A DNA stretch of 44,198 nucleotides. It comes from M55B118 sp964501715. Its GTDB lineage: Bacteria; Bacillota_I; Bacilli_A; Izemoplasmatales; Izemoplasmataceae. Positions within the stretch are counted from its first letter, which is position 1; every line of letters starts with the position of its first letter. Shown here piece by piece: positions 30,667 to 38,918 of this stretch. The DNA is taken from assembly GCA_964501715.1 (NCBI GenBank), contig CAZCTR010000012.1, forward strand, positions 1-44,198, written 5' to 3'. A program made the position numbers and the translations under genes. The notes beneath the pieces were generated by a model. That model saw only the letters and a program-made list of their open reading frames with translations. It did no database searches and had not been told where the DNA came from.

Positions 30667-32379
30667 TCAACCTTTCTCCTTTTTCAAGACATGGGTGATG
30701 AAAACCTGTGCGATATTGGTATCGAATTGCGTTCCCATGTTGGCTTTTATTTCCTCGATGGCTTCTTCTTTAGTCATTGGAGGGCTATATTCCCTATTGG
30801 AAGTCATTGCCTCATAGGCGTCGACCACACTGATGATCCGCGACAGCAACGGGATCTCCGTACCTTTCAATCCCTCGGGATATCCCTTGCCATCAATCCG
30901 TTCGTGATGGTAGAGCACGTAATCGGCGAGCTTGTTGTTGGGGGCTGCCGACTGCAGGATCTTATGGCCGATTGCTGAGTGTTCTTTAATGTTCTCAAAT
31001 TCCTCTTTTGTCAGTTTGGAAGGTTTCCCGAGAATCGCGTCCGCTATGGCAATCTTTCCGATATCATGGAACATGGCCGCCACACTGGCTTCCTCAATCA
31101 ACGTATCGGGGAGGTCCAAAGCTTCACACAGTCGCTGCGTAAGCCGGCTGACACGCTCACTATGCACTTTTTCATAGTTGAATTTGGCTGTGAGTATCTC
31201 CAACAAACCTCTGAGCATCTGTATGTGGGTGGAATTCATCTCGATGACCTTACGGCTGTATAGCGCCTTCTCAGCCTCTATGAGAATCATTTCCTTGTCC
31301 GTGTCGGTGCCACTTTTCATCACGATGCTGCTAGCCACAGTCAAGGAAATCCCTTTTACTGCCTGGGAGGAAAAATCCAGTTCAACTTCCCGCGCATATT
31401 TTTTGAGCGACTTCTCGTTAGGATTGGTTGTGAGGAGTACGAACTCATCCCCCCCGTATCTGAAGAGTTGGTCCTCCTTATCGGCATGGTTCTGCATGGT
31501 TTTCGCGACCAGCTTGATCGCTTCATCACCCGCTTCGGCACCGATGGTCCTGTTCAAGATCTCCAGGTTGTCGATATCAAAGATGACGACGCCGAGTGAA
31601 TGGTTTGTCTCATTGGTAAGAAATTTAAGGACATTCATCAGATGTTCCCTGTTGTAAAGGCCCGTAAGAAAATCGTAGCGGCTAAGATGCTCTAGCTGCT
31701 GAGCCACCCGCTTGTATTGTGTGATGTCCCGGACGAGCACCGCCCCTTCCCCGCTCCTCGGCGCATAGAAGGACAACCTCAGATGTCTCTTGAGCGAGGG
31801 GATGTAAGTGGTGATTTCTTTCGATCCGCCTTCTCCCGCGACTTGAATGAAAGCTTGGAAAGTCTCTTCCGGCAAATCCTTGAAGGCTTCTGACAAAGGC
31901 TGTTTCTTAAGGTCGTCCTTGTTTTTGCCGACAAGCAATGTGAAAGCCTCGTTCACAGACAAAAAACGCACATCCCGTATGCGACCCTGGTCATCTTTCT
32001 CTCCGATGAAATGCACAAGACCGAGATCCATCGACTCGATCATGATCCGTCTATCCTCATATTCCTTATTTCTAAGTCTGACTATCTTATAAAGCGCACC
32101 GGCCATGACAAGGTGGACAGCTGATTGAATCCATGTCACCTCCGGTACATGGCCATGCGTCCAGGCGTCATGGATACTATGCCCAAGCACATAGAGGGTG
32201 GTAAGAGGGATAAGCATCTTAAAATCGAGAAAGATGATGACAATCATCACTGCAAAGAACAGTTGCACAAGCACTTCATGACCAAGCGTGCCAAAAGGAT
32301 AGACCCAATTCAGGCCCAGCAAGAGCAAGGTCGCACCCGTCAACAAGATCCGTATTACCCAGACCCTCAAGGCTTCCAC
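30667..32379 (-). CDS. Membrane PAS-GGDEF-HD-GYP protein (cyclic-di-GMP turnover)
   Basis: This 570-residue protein has four N-terminal membrane helices (about residues 8-98), a PAS domain (about 112-225), a GGDEF domain (Y-G-G-D-E-F at 308-313) and an HD-GYP domain. The HD-GYP domain has HD at 438-439, HHER at 491-494 and GYP at 499-501. GGDEF makes cyclic-di-GMP and HD-GYP degrades it; the HD-GYP motifs are intact. In GGDEF the phosphate-contacting Lys of DIDxFK is Glu273 and the inhibitory RxxD site reads D-K-E-D, so the domain may be weak or regulatory. The start is uncertain: GTG at 32379 abuts AGAGG, while a TTG at 32370 has better spacing. It heads the kai operon. Confidence 0.93.
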   Translation of the reverse strand: MEALRVWVIRILLTGATLLLLGLNWVYPFGTLGHEVLVQLFFAVMIVIIFLDFKMLIPLTTLYVLGHSIHDAWTHGHVPEVTWIQSAVHLVMAGALYKIVRLRNKEYEDRRIMIESMDLGLVHFIGEKDDQGRIRDVRFLSVNEAFTLLVGKNKDDLKKQPLSEAFKDLPEETFQAFIQVAGEGGSKEITTYIPSLKRHLRLSFYAPRSGEGAVLVRDITQYKRVAQQLEHLSRYDFLTGLYNREHLMNVLKFLTNETNHSLGVVIFDIDNLEILNRTIGAEAGDEAIKLVAKTMQNHADKEDQLFRYGGDEFVLLTTNPNEKSLKKYAREVELDFSSQAVKGISLTVASSIVMKSGTDTDKEMILIEAEKALYSRKVIEMNSTHIQMLRGLLEILTAKFNYEKVHSERVSRLTQRLCEALDLPDTLIEEASVAAMFHDIGKIAIADAILGKPSKLTKEEFENIKEHSAIGHKILQSAAPNNKLADYVLYHHERIDGKGYPEGLKGTEIPLLSRIISVVDAYEAMTSNREYSPPMTKEEAIEEIKANMGTQFDTNIAQVFITHVLKKEKG

Positions 32380-32393
32380 CCTCTTTCACACAT

Positions 32394-32427
32394 ACATGAT
32401 TATACCTGTAGTATACCACAATCATGT
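32394..32427. promoter_or_regulatory. Promoter of the kai/GGDEF operon inside a 34-bp dyad
   Basis: On the minus strand an extended -10, TG-G-TATACT (hexamer 32410-32415), and a second TATAAT (32399-32404) lie between two perfect 8-bp inverted arms, ACATGATT (32394-32401) and AATCATGT (32420-32427), 18 bp apart. The arms sit where a dimeric or DNA-bridging regulator would cover the promoter. Confidence 0.48.
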
Positions 32428-32448
32428 TTTTAAATATAACAATTAAAC

Positions 32449-32488
32449 CAAAAAGCGCCAAAGACGTTCAAGGACGTCTAAGGCACTT
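32449..32488 (-). terminator. Terminator of the S9 peptidase gene
   Basis: Interrupted stem AAAG/CTTT, GCC/GGC and AGACGT/ACGTCT (32453-32488) with symmetric mismatches, followed on the minus strand by CTTTTTGGTTT. It lies 17 nt after the stop. Confidence 0.68.
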
Positions 32489-32504
32489 TCCAATGGTCTA
32501 TGGG

Positions 32505-34343
32505 TCAGCTGTGTGAATCGAACCATTCTGTGATGTCGGTGAGCCGTTTGAGCCGTGCACGGGGTTTTCCGCTCCTCGAGAGCTCATGGGTCTCGTCTTT
32601 GAACCAGACGAGCTTGGTGTCGACCCCGTTGTGCTTGAGAATGGCATAAAGCTGTTGCGCCTGTTCCATCGGGCAACGGTAATCCTTGTCCGAGTGGATG
32701 AACAGAAGCGGGGTTTTCATGTCCATNNNNNNNNNNNNNNNNNNNNNNNNNNNNNNNNNNNNNNNNNNNNNNNNNNNNNNNNNNNNNNNNNNNNNNNNNN
32801 NNNNNNNNNNNNNNNNNNNNNNNNNNGAAACCGTGTCAATGACCTCATCGGTGAAGTCCATCAGGTCCTCATAGTCGATGCTACCGTACTTTCCACGGAT
32901 GTCGGCGAAGTCATCCCCTTTACCGTCGGAACCACGGGGATTGGCGAACATGACGATGTAACCCTGGTTCACCCAGTACTGCATCTCGTGATAGAAAACA
33001 GGTCCATAGACGGTCTTTGGTCCACCATGGATGTTGAGGATGGTGGGATAGGCTTTCTTGGGATCATAGTCTTTCGGAAGGAGCACCCAACCCTTGACTT
33101 CGTGTTGCTCTTTCTTGACGATCACCTCTTCGGGTTTGGCCACATAGGTGTTCGCGAGCGCTAGATCGTTGAATGCGCTCTTTTTATCAATGGTGCTGGT
33201 CTTCGGATCATAAGCATACAATTCCTGAAGGCCAAGCCCCTCCATCGCGATCATGATGGTCTCCTCATTGAGTTTGAGAAGGCCGTCGATCGACCCGTCC
33301 ATCTCATATTCGGTATGGATCTGGCCATCAAGAGACAGGGTGTTGATCTCGCTGTGATCATCGATGGTCGAGACAAAATGGAGGGTGTCGTCATGCACGT
33401 ACCACTTTTCCGACCCCGACAGGCGCACATCCGTGCCGATTGAGTTGCCGAAGGATTCCCCGAATTTCGAAAGGCGTTTCATCTCGCCGGATTCGACCTT
33501 GAAGAAATCCGGATTCTCGTTCAATCCGTATTGCTGCATATCCTTGGCAAGCGCAATGAGGCTGCCTTTGATCTCGAAAAGGCCGCTTACGCTGTAATCG
33601 AGCTTGTCGTAAAGGGTTGAATGGGTGTAGGTCTTCAGGTCAAGCTGATAGATCCTTGTATAGAAAGACATCACTTTCTCGTCCTCTGTTCCGGTGTAAT
33701 AGATGCGTTTCTTGTCATCGGACACGAGGACATTGCCCACGGAGAAACGTTTGTCTACAAGGCGCTTAAGTGTGTCAGCCTCCATGTCGTAAAGGAAAAG
33801 CTGTTTTTTCTTTCCGGCACGGAAACCCATGCCGTTGAAATAGTAGGGAAGCTCGTCTATGTCTTCATATACGGCGGATTTCTTCTTCTCATCAAGATAA
33901 GCGTCACGTTTCGCTGTATTCTCATAAAGCACATGGTCGTCCTCGGAAAGGCCTGCGGATATGAGGAGCGTCTTCTCATCAATCACCTCTTCGAGCGAAG
34001 CGGGGATGGGCAAAGTGAAAGCGGGTTCAAGCGATTTCTTCTCTAAATCATAGCGATAAATGCTTTTCTTGGCTTTCTCTTTCAAAGCTTCCTTCTCGTC
34101 CTTGTTCTTCTGAAGGTCGAGCAGCAGCGTCCCATCATCTTGGAAGATGAAGCCGCTGTTCTCATAGAGCTTACGGTGTTTAGTGATTGCACCCTCCTCA
34201 TAGGTGTAGAGGGTGTGGTGATAAGTGTTCTCCTCTCCGTTCGCCCGCGCGACGGTGAAGGCCGCACGTTTCTCGCCTGGCGATACTTTGAGCGCGTTCA
34301 GGAAATTGAAATTGAAAAGGCTCTCTTTGGTGATCTTATCCAT
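32505..34343 (-). CDS. S9-family (prolyl oligopeptidase-like) peptidase, interrupted by assembly gap
   Basis: The protein has an N-terminal beta-propeller-like region (about residues 1-380) and a C-terminal alpha/beta hydrolase domain. The hydrolase domain carries LNIHGGPKTVYG, NPRGSDGKGDDF and, after the gap, FIHSDKDYRCPMEQAQQLY with the catalytic Asp and DETHELSR with the catalytic His. The G-x-S-x-G-G nucleophile motif falls inside the 100-N gap, so the full triad cannot be confirmed. Length is about 612 codons if the gap is taken at face value. I chose the ATG at 34343 because AAAGG lies about 9 nt upstream, whereas the ATG at 34352 abuts it. No signal peptide, so probably a cytosolic acylaminoacyl- or oligopeptidase. 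Confidence 0.85.
   Translation of the reverse strand: MDKITKESLFNFNFLNALKVSPGEKRAAFTVARANGEENTYHHTLYTYEEGAITKHRKLYENSGFIFQDDGTLLLDLQKNKDEKEALKEKAKKSIYRYDLEKKSLEPAFTLPIPASLEEVIDEKTLLISAGLSEDDHVLYENTAKRDAYLDEKKKSAVYEDIDELPYYFNGMGFRAGKKKQLFLYDMEADTLKRLVDKRFSVGNVLVSDDKKRIYYTGTEDEKVMSFYTRIYQLDLKTYTHSTLYDKLDYSVSGLFEIKGSLIALAKDMQQYGLNENPDFFKVESGEMKRLSKFGESFGNSIGTDVRLSGSEKWYVHDDTLHFVSTIDDHSEINTLSLDGQIHTEYEMDGSIDGLLKLNEETIMIAMEGLGLQELYAYDPKTSTIDKKSAFNDLALANTYVAKPEEVIVKKEQHEVKGWVLLPKDYDPKKAYPTILNIHGGPKTVYGPVFYHEMQYWVNQGYIVMFANPRGSDGKGDDFADIRGKYGSIDYEDLMDFTDEVIDTVXXXXXXXXXXXXXXXXXXXXXXXXXXXXXXXXXXMDMKTPLLFIHSDKDYRCPMEQAQQLYAILKHNGVDTKLVWFKDETHELSRSGKPRARLKRLTDITEWFDSHS
32727..32826. other. Scaffold gap of 100 N inside the S9 peptidase gene
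   Basis: Exactly 100 unknown bases, the usual filler for a gap of unknown length. It hides the region of the catalytic Ser. Confidence 0.97.
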
Positions 34344-34366
34344 AATCGACATCCTTTATATAAATT

Positions 34367-34379
34367 TGACACAGTGTCA
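34367..34379. promoter_or_regulatory. 13-bp palindrome at the S9 peptidase transcription start
   Basis: TGACAC-A-GTGTCA is a perfect inverted repeat just downstream of the predicted -10 (34385-34390, minus strand), where a repressor could bind. Confidence 0.42.
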
Positions 34380-34384
34380 CTTCC

Positions 34385-34412
34385 ATTGTACAACGTATGC
34401 CACAAGTTTCAA
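34385..34412 (-). promoter_or_regulatory. Promoter of the S9 peptidase gene
   Basis: On the minus strand TTGAAA (34407-34412) and TACAAT (34385-34390) are 16 bp apart, about 42 nt upstream of the ATG at 34343. Confidence 0.52.
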
Positions 34413-34436
34413 GCCATTTGGTTCCATGTTTGTCTC

Positions 34437-34468
34437 AGCTAATTGAAAGGCCCCCTTTCGGAGGCCTT
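34437..34468 (-). terminator. Terminator of the EF-G-like gene
   Basis: AAGGCCCCC (34447-34455) pairs with GGAGGCCTT (34460-34468) with one mismatch; on the minus strand a short TTTCAATTAG follows. It lies 6 nt after the stop. Confidence 0.68.
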
Positions 34469-34474
34469 GAAAAG

Positions 34475-36550
34475 TCACGTTTCTTTTGAGGAGGCCTTGA
34501 CAATTGAATCGATCAAGTGATCAGGCACTTCCTGATATTTGAGGAACTCTCGCTGGAATGAGCCGCTGCCTTGCGTGATCGCCTTCAAATCGACATTGTA
34601 TTCCTTGATCTCCGCATCGGGGATCTCCGCCTCGATATCCTGCTTGTTGTTCTTGAGGGGGGTCATGCCGAGAACCGTGCCTCTTTTTCTCGTGATGTCG
34701 CTCATGACATCGCCGACATAGTCGTCCTTGCAGGTGATGGTCACTTTCGATACGGGTTCAAGCAAAGTCGGATTGGCTTTTTCATAGGCGTTCTTGAAAG
34801 AGAGGGCGGCAGCCTGCTTGAACGACACCTCGTTTGAATCAACCGGGTGATAGGAACCGTCGAACAGGGTCGCCTTGAGCCCGATGACGGGATAACCCGC
34901 AAGGGGGCCTTTCTGCATGATTTCAAGGAGACCTTTCTCAACGGCGGGGAAATAATTCTTGGGCACGGATCCACCATGGATCTCCTCGTTGAATTCCAAG
35001 GTGGTATCCCTGTCTTCTGCAGGTTCGAACCGGATGTTCACAACACCGAACTGACCGGATCCACCGGATTGTTTCTTGTGGCGCCCTTCCGCCTCGACTT
35101 TCTTGCGAATGGTCTCGCGGTAGGGGATCTTTTGTTCCATGAGTTCGACCTCGACATTGTAGGTGTTCGCCATCTTGTCGACAAGGAACTTGATATGGGC
35201 CATGCCCTGTCCACCGATCAGGAGTTGTTTGGTCTCCTTGTTGCGCCAGACCTGAAAAGAGGGGTCTTCCGTATGGAGTTTATTGAGCACTTCGCTGATC
35301 TTGTCCTCATCGCGCTTGTGGACGGGCCGGACGGCCTGATAGATCGTGGGTTCTGGAATCTCCGGCCCTTTGTAGAGAATGGGGTTTTTAGGGTCGCAAA
35401 GTGTATGCCCCGTCCTGAGTCCCTCGATCTTCGAGACAACACCGATGTCACCCGGCCCGATCTCGTCGGTTGGGATCTGCTCTTTTCCGCGGATGTAGGC
35501 GACGTTGCCGATCTTTACAGTCTTATCTATATTGGGTACGTAATTCTCTGTGTTCCCCTTGAGTTTCCCAGAGAAGACCTTGATGAAATTGACGCTTCCG
35601 ACAAACGGGTCGACTATGGTCTTGAAAACATAGCCCGAGAAGGGTTCGTCCTTCACGGTTGGGCGCTCGATTTTGGATCCGTCCTTGGGGTTCTCGCCCT
35701 CCATGGGCTTGAGGTCCTGAGGAGAAGCCATGAAATGGCCGATCATCTCAAGGATGGTGCGGGTCCCGATGTCTTTTTTCGCGGACCCGATCATCACGGG
35801 TTTCAAATCGCCGTTCAAGACTCCCTCGCGCAGACCTTTCCGTATCTCATCCTGGGTGAGTTCCTCTCCGGCGAAATGCTTCTCAAGCAGTTCCTCGCTG
35901 GTCTCGGCTACGGATTCGACGATCTTTTCCCGAAGGTCCGACACCGTGTCCTTCAATTCATCAGGAATAGCCTCTTTGACGGTCTTCTCCCCATCAAAGA
36001 CACGGGCATTCATGTCGACGAGGTCGACATACCCCTTGAAATTCTCCGCTTCACCGATCGGCCACAGAAACGGAACCGCCTGATACCCGACAATGTCCTG
36101 TAGCCTGTTGATGATATTCGCGAACTCGATGTTCTCCTTGTCCATCTTGTTGATGAAGATGATGGTCGGAATGTTTCGGTCGTTGAGGTTCTCCAGTATC
36201 TCCTCAGTCCCCACATCGATGCCTTTGGTCCCATCGATGGTGAGGATCGCCCCTTTCACGACGCTCAGGGCCTGATGCAGTTCATTCAAGAACTCGTGAT
36301 TGCCAGGTGTATCCAAAAACACATACATATACCCGTCATGCTCAATCGGAATGACACTTGTGGAAAGGGAATTCAAGCGTGCCTTCTCCTCATCGAGATA
36401 GTCAGACGTGGTGTTTTTATCCTCGATGACACCTTTGGTCGGTTTGGTTCCCGTCATGTGAAGGACGGACTCCATAAATGTCGATTTCCCGGATCCTATG
36501 TGTCCGGTCACCGCAATGGTTCTCAGTTTCTCTACATCATAACCTTTCAT
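34475..36550 (-). CDS. Elongation factor G-like translational GTPase (EF-G2 type)
   Basis: This 691-residue protein has the five-domain EF-G layout. G1 GHIGSGKST (about residues 15-23), G3 DTPGNHEF, G4 NKMDKE and G5 GSAKK are present. Domain IV is indicated by HKKQSGGSGQFGVVNIRFEP and the C-terminal domain by GDVMSDITRKRGTVLGM. The switch I element, R-G-I-T-I in true EF-G, is replaced by R-L-N-S-L-S, as in EF-G2/FusA2 paralogues. It is thus probably not the main translocase; EF-G2 proteins may rescue or tune ribosomes. The ATG at 36550 has GGGGTG upstream, and a GTG at 36559 does not. The gene is monocistronic. Confidence 0.9.
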   Translation of the reverse strand: MKGYDVEKLRTIAVTGHIGSGKSTFMESVLHMTGTKPTKGVIEDKNTTSDYLDEEKARLNSLSTSVIPIEHDGYMYVFLDTPGNHEFLNELHQALSVVKGAILTIDGTKGIDVGTEEILENLNDRNIPTIIFINKMDKENIEFANIINRLQDIVGYQAVPFLWPIGEAENFKGYVDLVDMNARVFDGEKTVKEAIPDELKDTVSDLREKIVESVAETSEELLEKHFAGEELTQDEIRKGLREGVLNGDLKPVMIGSAKKDIGTRTILEMIGHFMASPQDLKPMEGENPKDGSKIERPTVKDEPFSGYVFKTIVDPFVGSVNFIKVFSGKLKGNTENYVPNIDKTVKIGNVAYIRGKEQIPTDEIGPGDIGVVSKIEGLRTGHTLCDPKNPILYKGPEIPEPTIYQAVRPVHKRDEDKISEVLNKLHTEDPSFQVWRNKETKQLLIGGQGMAHIKFLVDKMANTYNVEVELMEQKIPYRETIRKKVEAEGRHKKQSGGSGQFGVVNIRFEPAEDRDTTLEFNEEIHGGSVPKNYFPAVEKGLLEIMQKGPLAGYPVIGLKATLFDGSYHPVDSNEVSFKQAAALSFKNAYEKANPTLLEPVSKVTITCKDDYVGDVMSDITRKRGTVLGMTPLKNNKQDIEAEIPDAEIKEYNVDLKAITQGSGSFQREFLKYQEVPDHLIDSIVKASSKET

Positions 36551-36594
36551 GCTTAGCACCCCATTCAGTTGTATTATTCAAACCGTACGCTTTC

Positions 36595-36603
36595 ATTATA
36601 GCA
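36595..36603 (-). promoter_or_regulatory. Extended -10 promoter of the EF-G-like gene
   Basis: On the minus strand TG-C-TATAAT (hexamer 36595-36600) with a TTTGAA-like -35 near 36616-36621; the ATG follows about 45 nt later. Confidence 0.52.
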
Positions 36604-36642
36604 AATCATGCCCAATTCAAAAAACGCTTTCATGAAATTTAT

Positions 36643-36679
36643 GAAGAAAAAGAAAGAACAGCGCAAAAAAACGCTGTTC
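36643..36679 (-). terminator. Terminator of the aldo/keto reductase - alcohol dehydrogenase unit
   Basis: GAACAGCG (36656-36663) pairs with CGCTGTTC (36672-36679) around an A-rich loop; on the minus strand TTTCTTTTTCTTC follows. It lies 6 nt after the alcohol dehydrogenase stop. Confidence 0.83.
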
Positions 36680-36685
36680 CTCATC

Positions 36686-37861
36686 TTATTCCCAAGCCAG
36701 CTCATAGATTCTTTTCGCGTCCTCGAGGGTGAGTTCCATGAAAGAACCGAAAGACTCCCCGGTGTTCTTGGACAGAAGCTCGACGAGTCTTGGAATATCC
36801 TCTTTCTTCGCACCTGCTTCCTTGAGCGTGACCGGCATGCCGATCTCCTTGAAGAAGTCCTCAAGGCGTTTGATGCCCTCAAGCGCGACTCCACGCTTGT
36901 CAAAATGGTTCTGAGGCACACCGAAAACTGTGGTGGCGAGACGGTAATAGCGCTCCAGATCCACATCGAGGGTGTATTTCATATACGCGGGGAACATGAC
37001 GGCGAGACCCGCGCCATGGGTCATGTCGTAAAGGGCGCTCAACTGATGTTCAAGTCCGTGCGTGGTCCATTCTTCGCTTCGGCCCACACCTAGGACCCCG
37101 TTGTGAGCGACGGTCCCTGCCCAGCAGATGGTCGCTCTCGCTTCATAGTTTTTTGGTTCTTTCATAAGTTTCCTTGCGGCTTCCATGATGGATATCAGGG
37201 TCGCCTCGCTTTGACGGTCGGTCAATATGACATTCTGCGATGTGGTGAAATACCGTTCGAAGATATGGCTGATCATATCGACGACTCCCGCAGCGGTCTG
37301 CCACATCGGCAGGGTGTAAGTCAGTTCCGGATTGATGATGGCAAATACCGGCTTGAGCACGGCGCCGCCAGCGCCCCTTTTGAGCTGTTCGCTTTCTTTG
37401 GTGATGACAGATACAGCCGACCCTTCGCTTCCCGCAGCGGGGATCGTGAGGATGACCCCCACAGGAAGAGCTTTCTCCATGCGCGCCTTGCGGTCGAAGA
37501 AATCCCAGAAGTCCCCGTCATAAAGGGCGCCCGCAGCAATGGCCTTGGCCGAGTCGATGACTGAGCCGCCTCCGACGGGCAACAAGAAGTCGACCCCTTC
37601 GTTTTTCACAAGGTCAATACCCTCATACACCAGGCTGTCAACCGGGTTGGGCTTGACCCCTCCGAGTTCGACGTAGTCGATGCCCTCCTCTTTGAGGGAA
37701 TTGACGACTTTGTCATAAAGCCCGGTGCGTTTGATCGATCCGCCCCCGTAATGAAGCAGCACTTTCGTCGCACCGGCTTCCTTGAGAAGCGTGCCGGCCT
37801 CTTTTTCCTGATCTTTTCCGAAAACGAATTCTGTTGGGCTGTGAAATCTGAAGTTATCCAA
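36686..37861 (-). CDS. Iron-containing alcohol dehydrogenase (butanol dehydrogenase/YqhD-like)
   Basis: This 391-residue group III alcohol dehydrogenase probably reduces aldehydes to alcohols with NAD(P)H. GGGSIKRTGLYDKV (about residues 39-52) and PVGGGSVIDSAKAIA (about 94-108) form the nucleotide site. Metal ligands lie in VVDMISHIFE and in HGLEHQLSALYDMTHGAGLA. The first residues DNFRFHSPTEFVFG match the start of the Bacillus YugJ/clostridial BdhA group. I therefore prefer the TTG at 37861, 10 nt after GGAG, over the GTG at 37870, which abuts the ribosome site. It follows the aldo/keto reductase by 53 nt, suggesting a shared role in aldehyde or carbonyl reduction. Confidence 0.93.
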   Translation of the reverse strand: MDNFRFHSPTEFVFGKDQEKEAGTLLKEAGATKVLLHYGGGSIKRTGLYDKVVNSLKEEGIDYVELGGVKPNPVDSLVYEGIDLVKNEGVDFLLPVGGGSVIDSAKAIAAGALYDGDFWDFFDRKARMEKALPVGVILTIPAAGSEGSAVSVITKESEQLKRGAGGAVLKPVFAIINPELTYTLPMWQTAAGVVDMISHIFERYFTTSQNVILTDRQSEATLISIMEAARKLMKEPKNYEARATICWAGTVAHNGVLGVGRSEEWTTHGLEHQLSALYDMTHGAGLAVMFPAYMKYTLDVDLERYYRLATTVFGVPQNHFDKRGVALEGIKRLEDFFKEIGMPVTLKEAGAKKEDIPRLVELLSKNTGESFGSFMELTLEDAKRIYELAWE

Positions 37862-37897
37862 ATGAATCACTCTCCTATATTGGAATTATAGTGGGTT

Positions 37898-37910
37898 GGT
37901 TGATACAACC
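37898..37910. promoter_or_regulatory. Small dyad upstream of the alcohol dehydrogenase
   Basis: GGTTG-ATA-CAACC is an inverted repeat that lies next to a minus-strand TATAAT (37886-37891) in the short gap after the aldo/keto reductase. It may be an internal promoter with an operator; the -35 is poor. Confidence 0.3.
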
Positions 37911-37914
37911 TTGA

Positions 37915-38847
37915 TCACCAAGGCAGTGGATCGTCCTTGATCTTCTCATCATTGAACTCGATGAGCTTTCGCACATTTTGTGTATCCATCGGTGTCTTCT
38001 CGGCTTCAAGATGCTCATGAAGCTGGCTTTCGGTTCGAATCCCCGGAATCACCGTGGTGACCGCGTCGAAAGACCAGATGAAACGCATCGCTTCGGGGGC
38101 TAGTCTACTTGTTTCGAGAAGGGATTCAAGCTTGCGTGTGAGGGCGTCCCGATGTTCTTTGATTTCGGGGGTCCAGCGGGAACGGATGTCGGTGAAGGTG
38201 CTATCTTTCGTGTATTTTCCAGTGAGCCAGCCCGAATCCAGCGGAACCTTGATGATGAGGGCGATGCCACGGTCCTTGACCTCATCGAACAACTTGCGGC
38301 TTGACTGGGCATAGATGTTGAAAAGCAGTTCGATCACATCGATGTCGTCGCGGTCAAGCACCATCCTGAGCTCTTCGGGCGTATCGATGGAGACACCGTA
38401 GGCCTTGATTCTACCATCTTCTTTGAGACGGCTAAGGATGTCGAAATGACCGGTTTCACCCTTGAGCACGGATTGATCGGGATTGTGGAGGATCACCGAG
38501 TCGAGATAATCGGTCTTGAGGCGTTCCATGCTCGCCTCTATGGAGGGGACGATCCTCTCCTCGCTGAAATCGATGACGTCATTCACATCATGTCCGAACT
38601 TCGTGTTGATGATCACTCTGTGTCTTTTTCCTTCGAGGGCCTTCCCGAGAATCGTCTCGCTTCTTCCCTTCGCATAGTTCGGGGCGGTGTCGAAGAAGGT
38701 GACCCCTTCTTTCAGGGCCTTTTCAACAAGGGCGACACCATCCTCAATGCTCATGGTTTTGCCATGGGCGGTATTGCCGAGAGGCCAAGCGCCGAAACCC
38801 AGTCGACTTGCTTTTATAGCTGTGTTCGGATACGTCTTCTTTTTCAT
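37915..38847 (-). CDS. Aldo/keto reductase
   Basis: This 310-residue NAD(P)H-dependent oxidoreductase of the aldo/keto reductase superfamily has the full catalytic tetrad: D53 and Y58 in FFDTAPNYAKGRSE, K83 in NTKFGH and H121 in VILHNP. The closing cofactor region reads TTVIPGIRTESQLHEHLEA. Substrate unknown. The ATG is preceded by GGGAG. The position before an iron alcohol dehydrogenase suggests carbonyl detoxification or fermentative reduction. A 71-nt gap separates it from the upstream membrane-protein gene without a clear terminator. Confidence 0.93.
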   Translation of the reverse strand: MKKKTYPNTAIKASRLGFGAWPLGNTAHGKTMSIEDGVALVEKALKEGVTFFDTAPNYAKGRSETILGKALEGKRHRVIINTKFGHDVNDVIDFSEERIVPSIEASMERLKTDYLDSVILHNPDQSVLKGETGHFDILSRLKEDGRIKAYGVSIDTPEELRMVLDRDDIDVIELLFNIYAQSSRKLFDEVKDRGIALIIKVPLDSGWLTGKYTKDSTFTDIRSRWTPEIKEHRDALTRKLESLLETSRLAPEAMRFIWSFDAVTTVIPGIRTESQLHEHLEAEKTPMDTQNVRKLIEFNDEKIKDDPLPW

Positions 38848-38918
38848 AATGCACTCCCTTCATGAATCACATTGCCATGCATGATTTCCAATCTTTGGAC
38901 CATTCATGCCCCAGTCGC

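Noticed and set aside
34847..36103. A 418-codon open frame on the plus strand
   Set aside because: It lies antisense to the EF-G-like gene, whose product has clear family motifs; the antisense translation resembles nothing and has no ribosome site.
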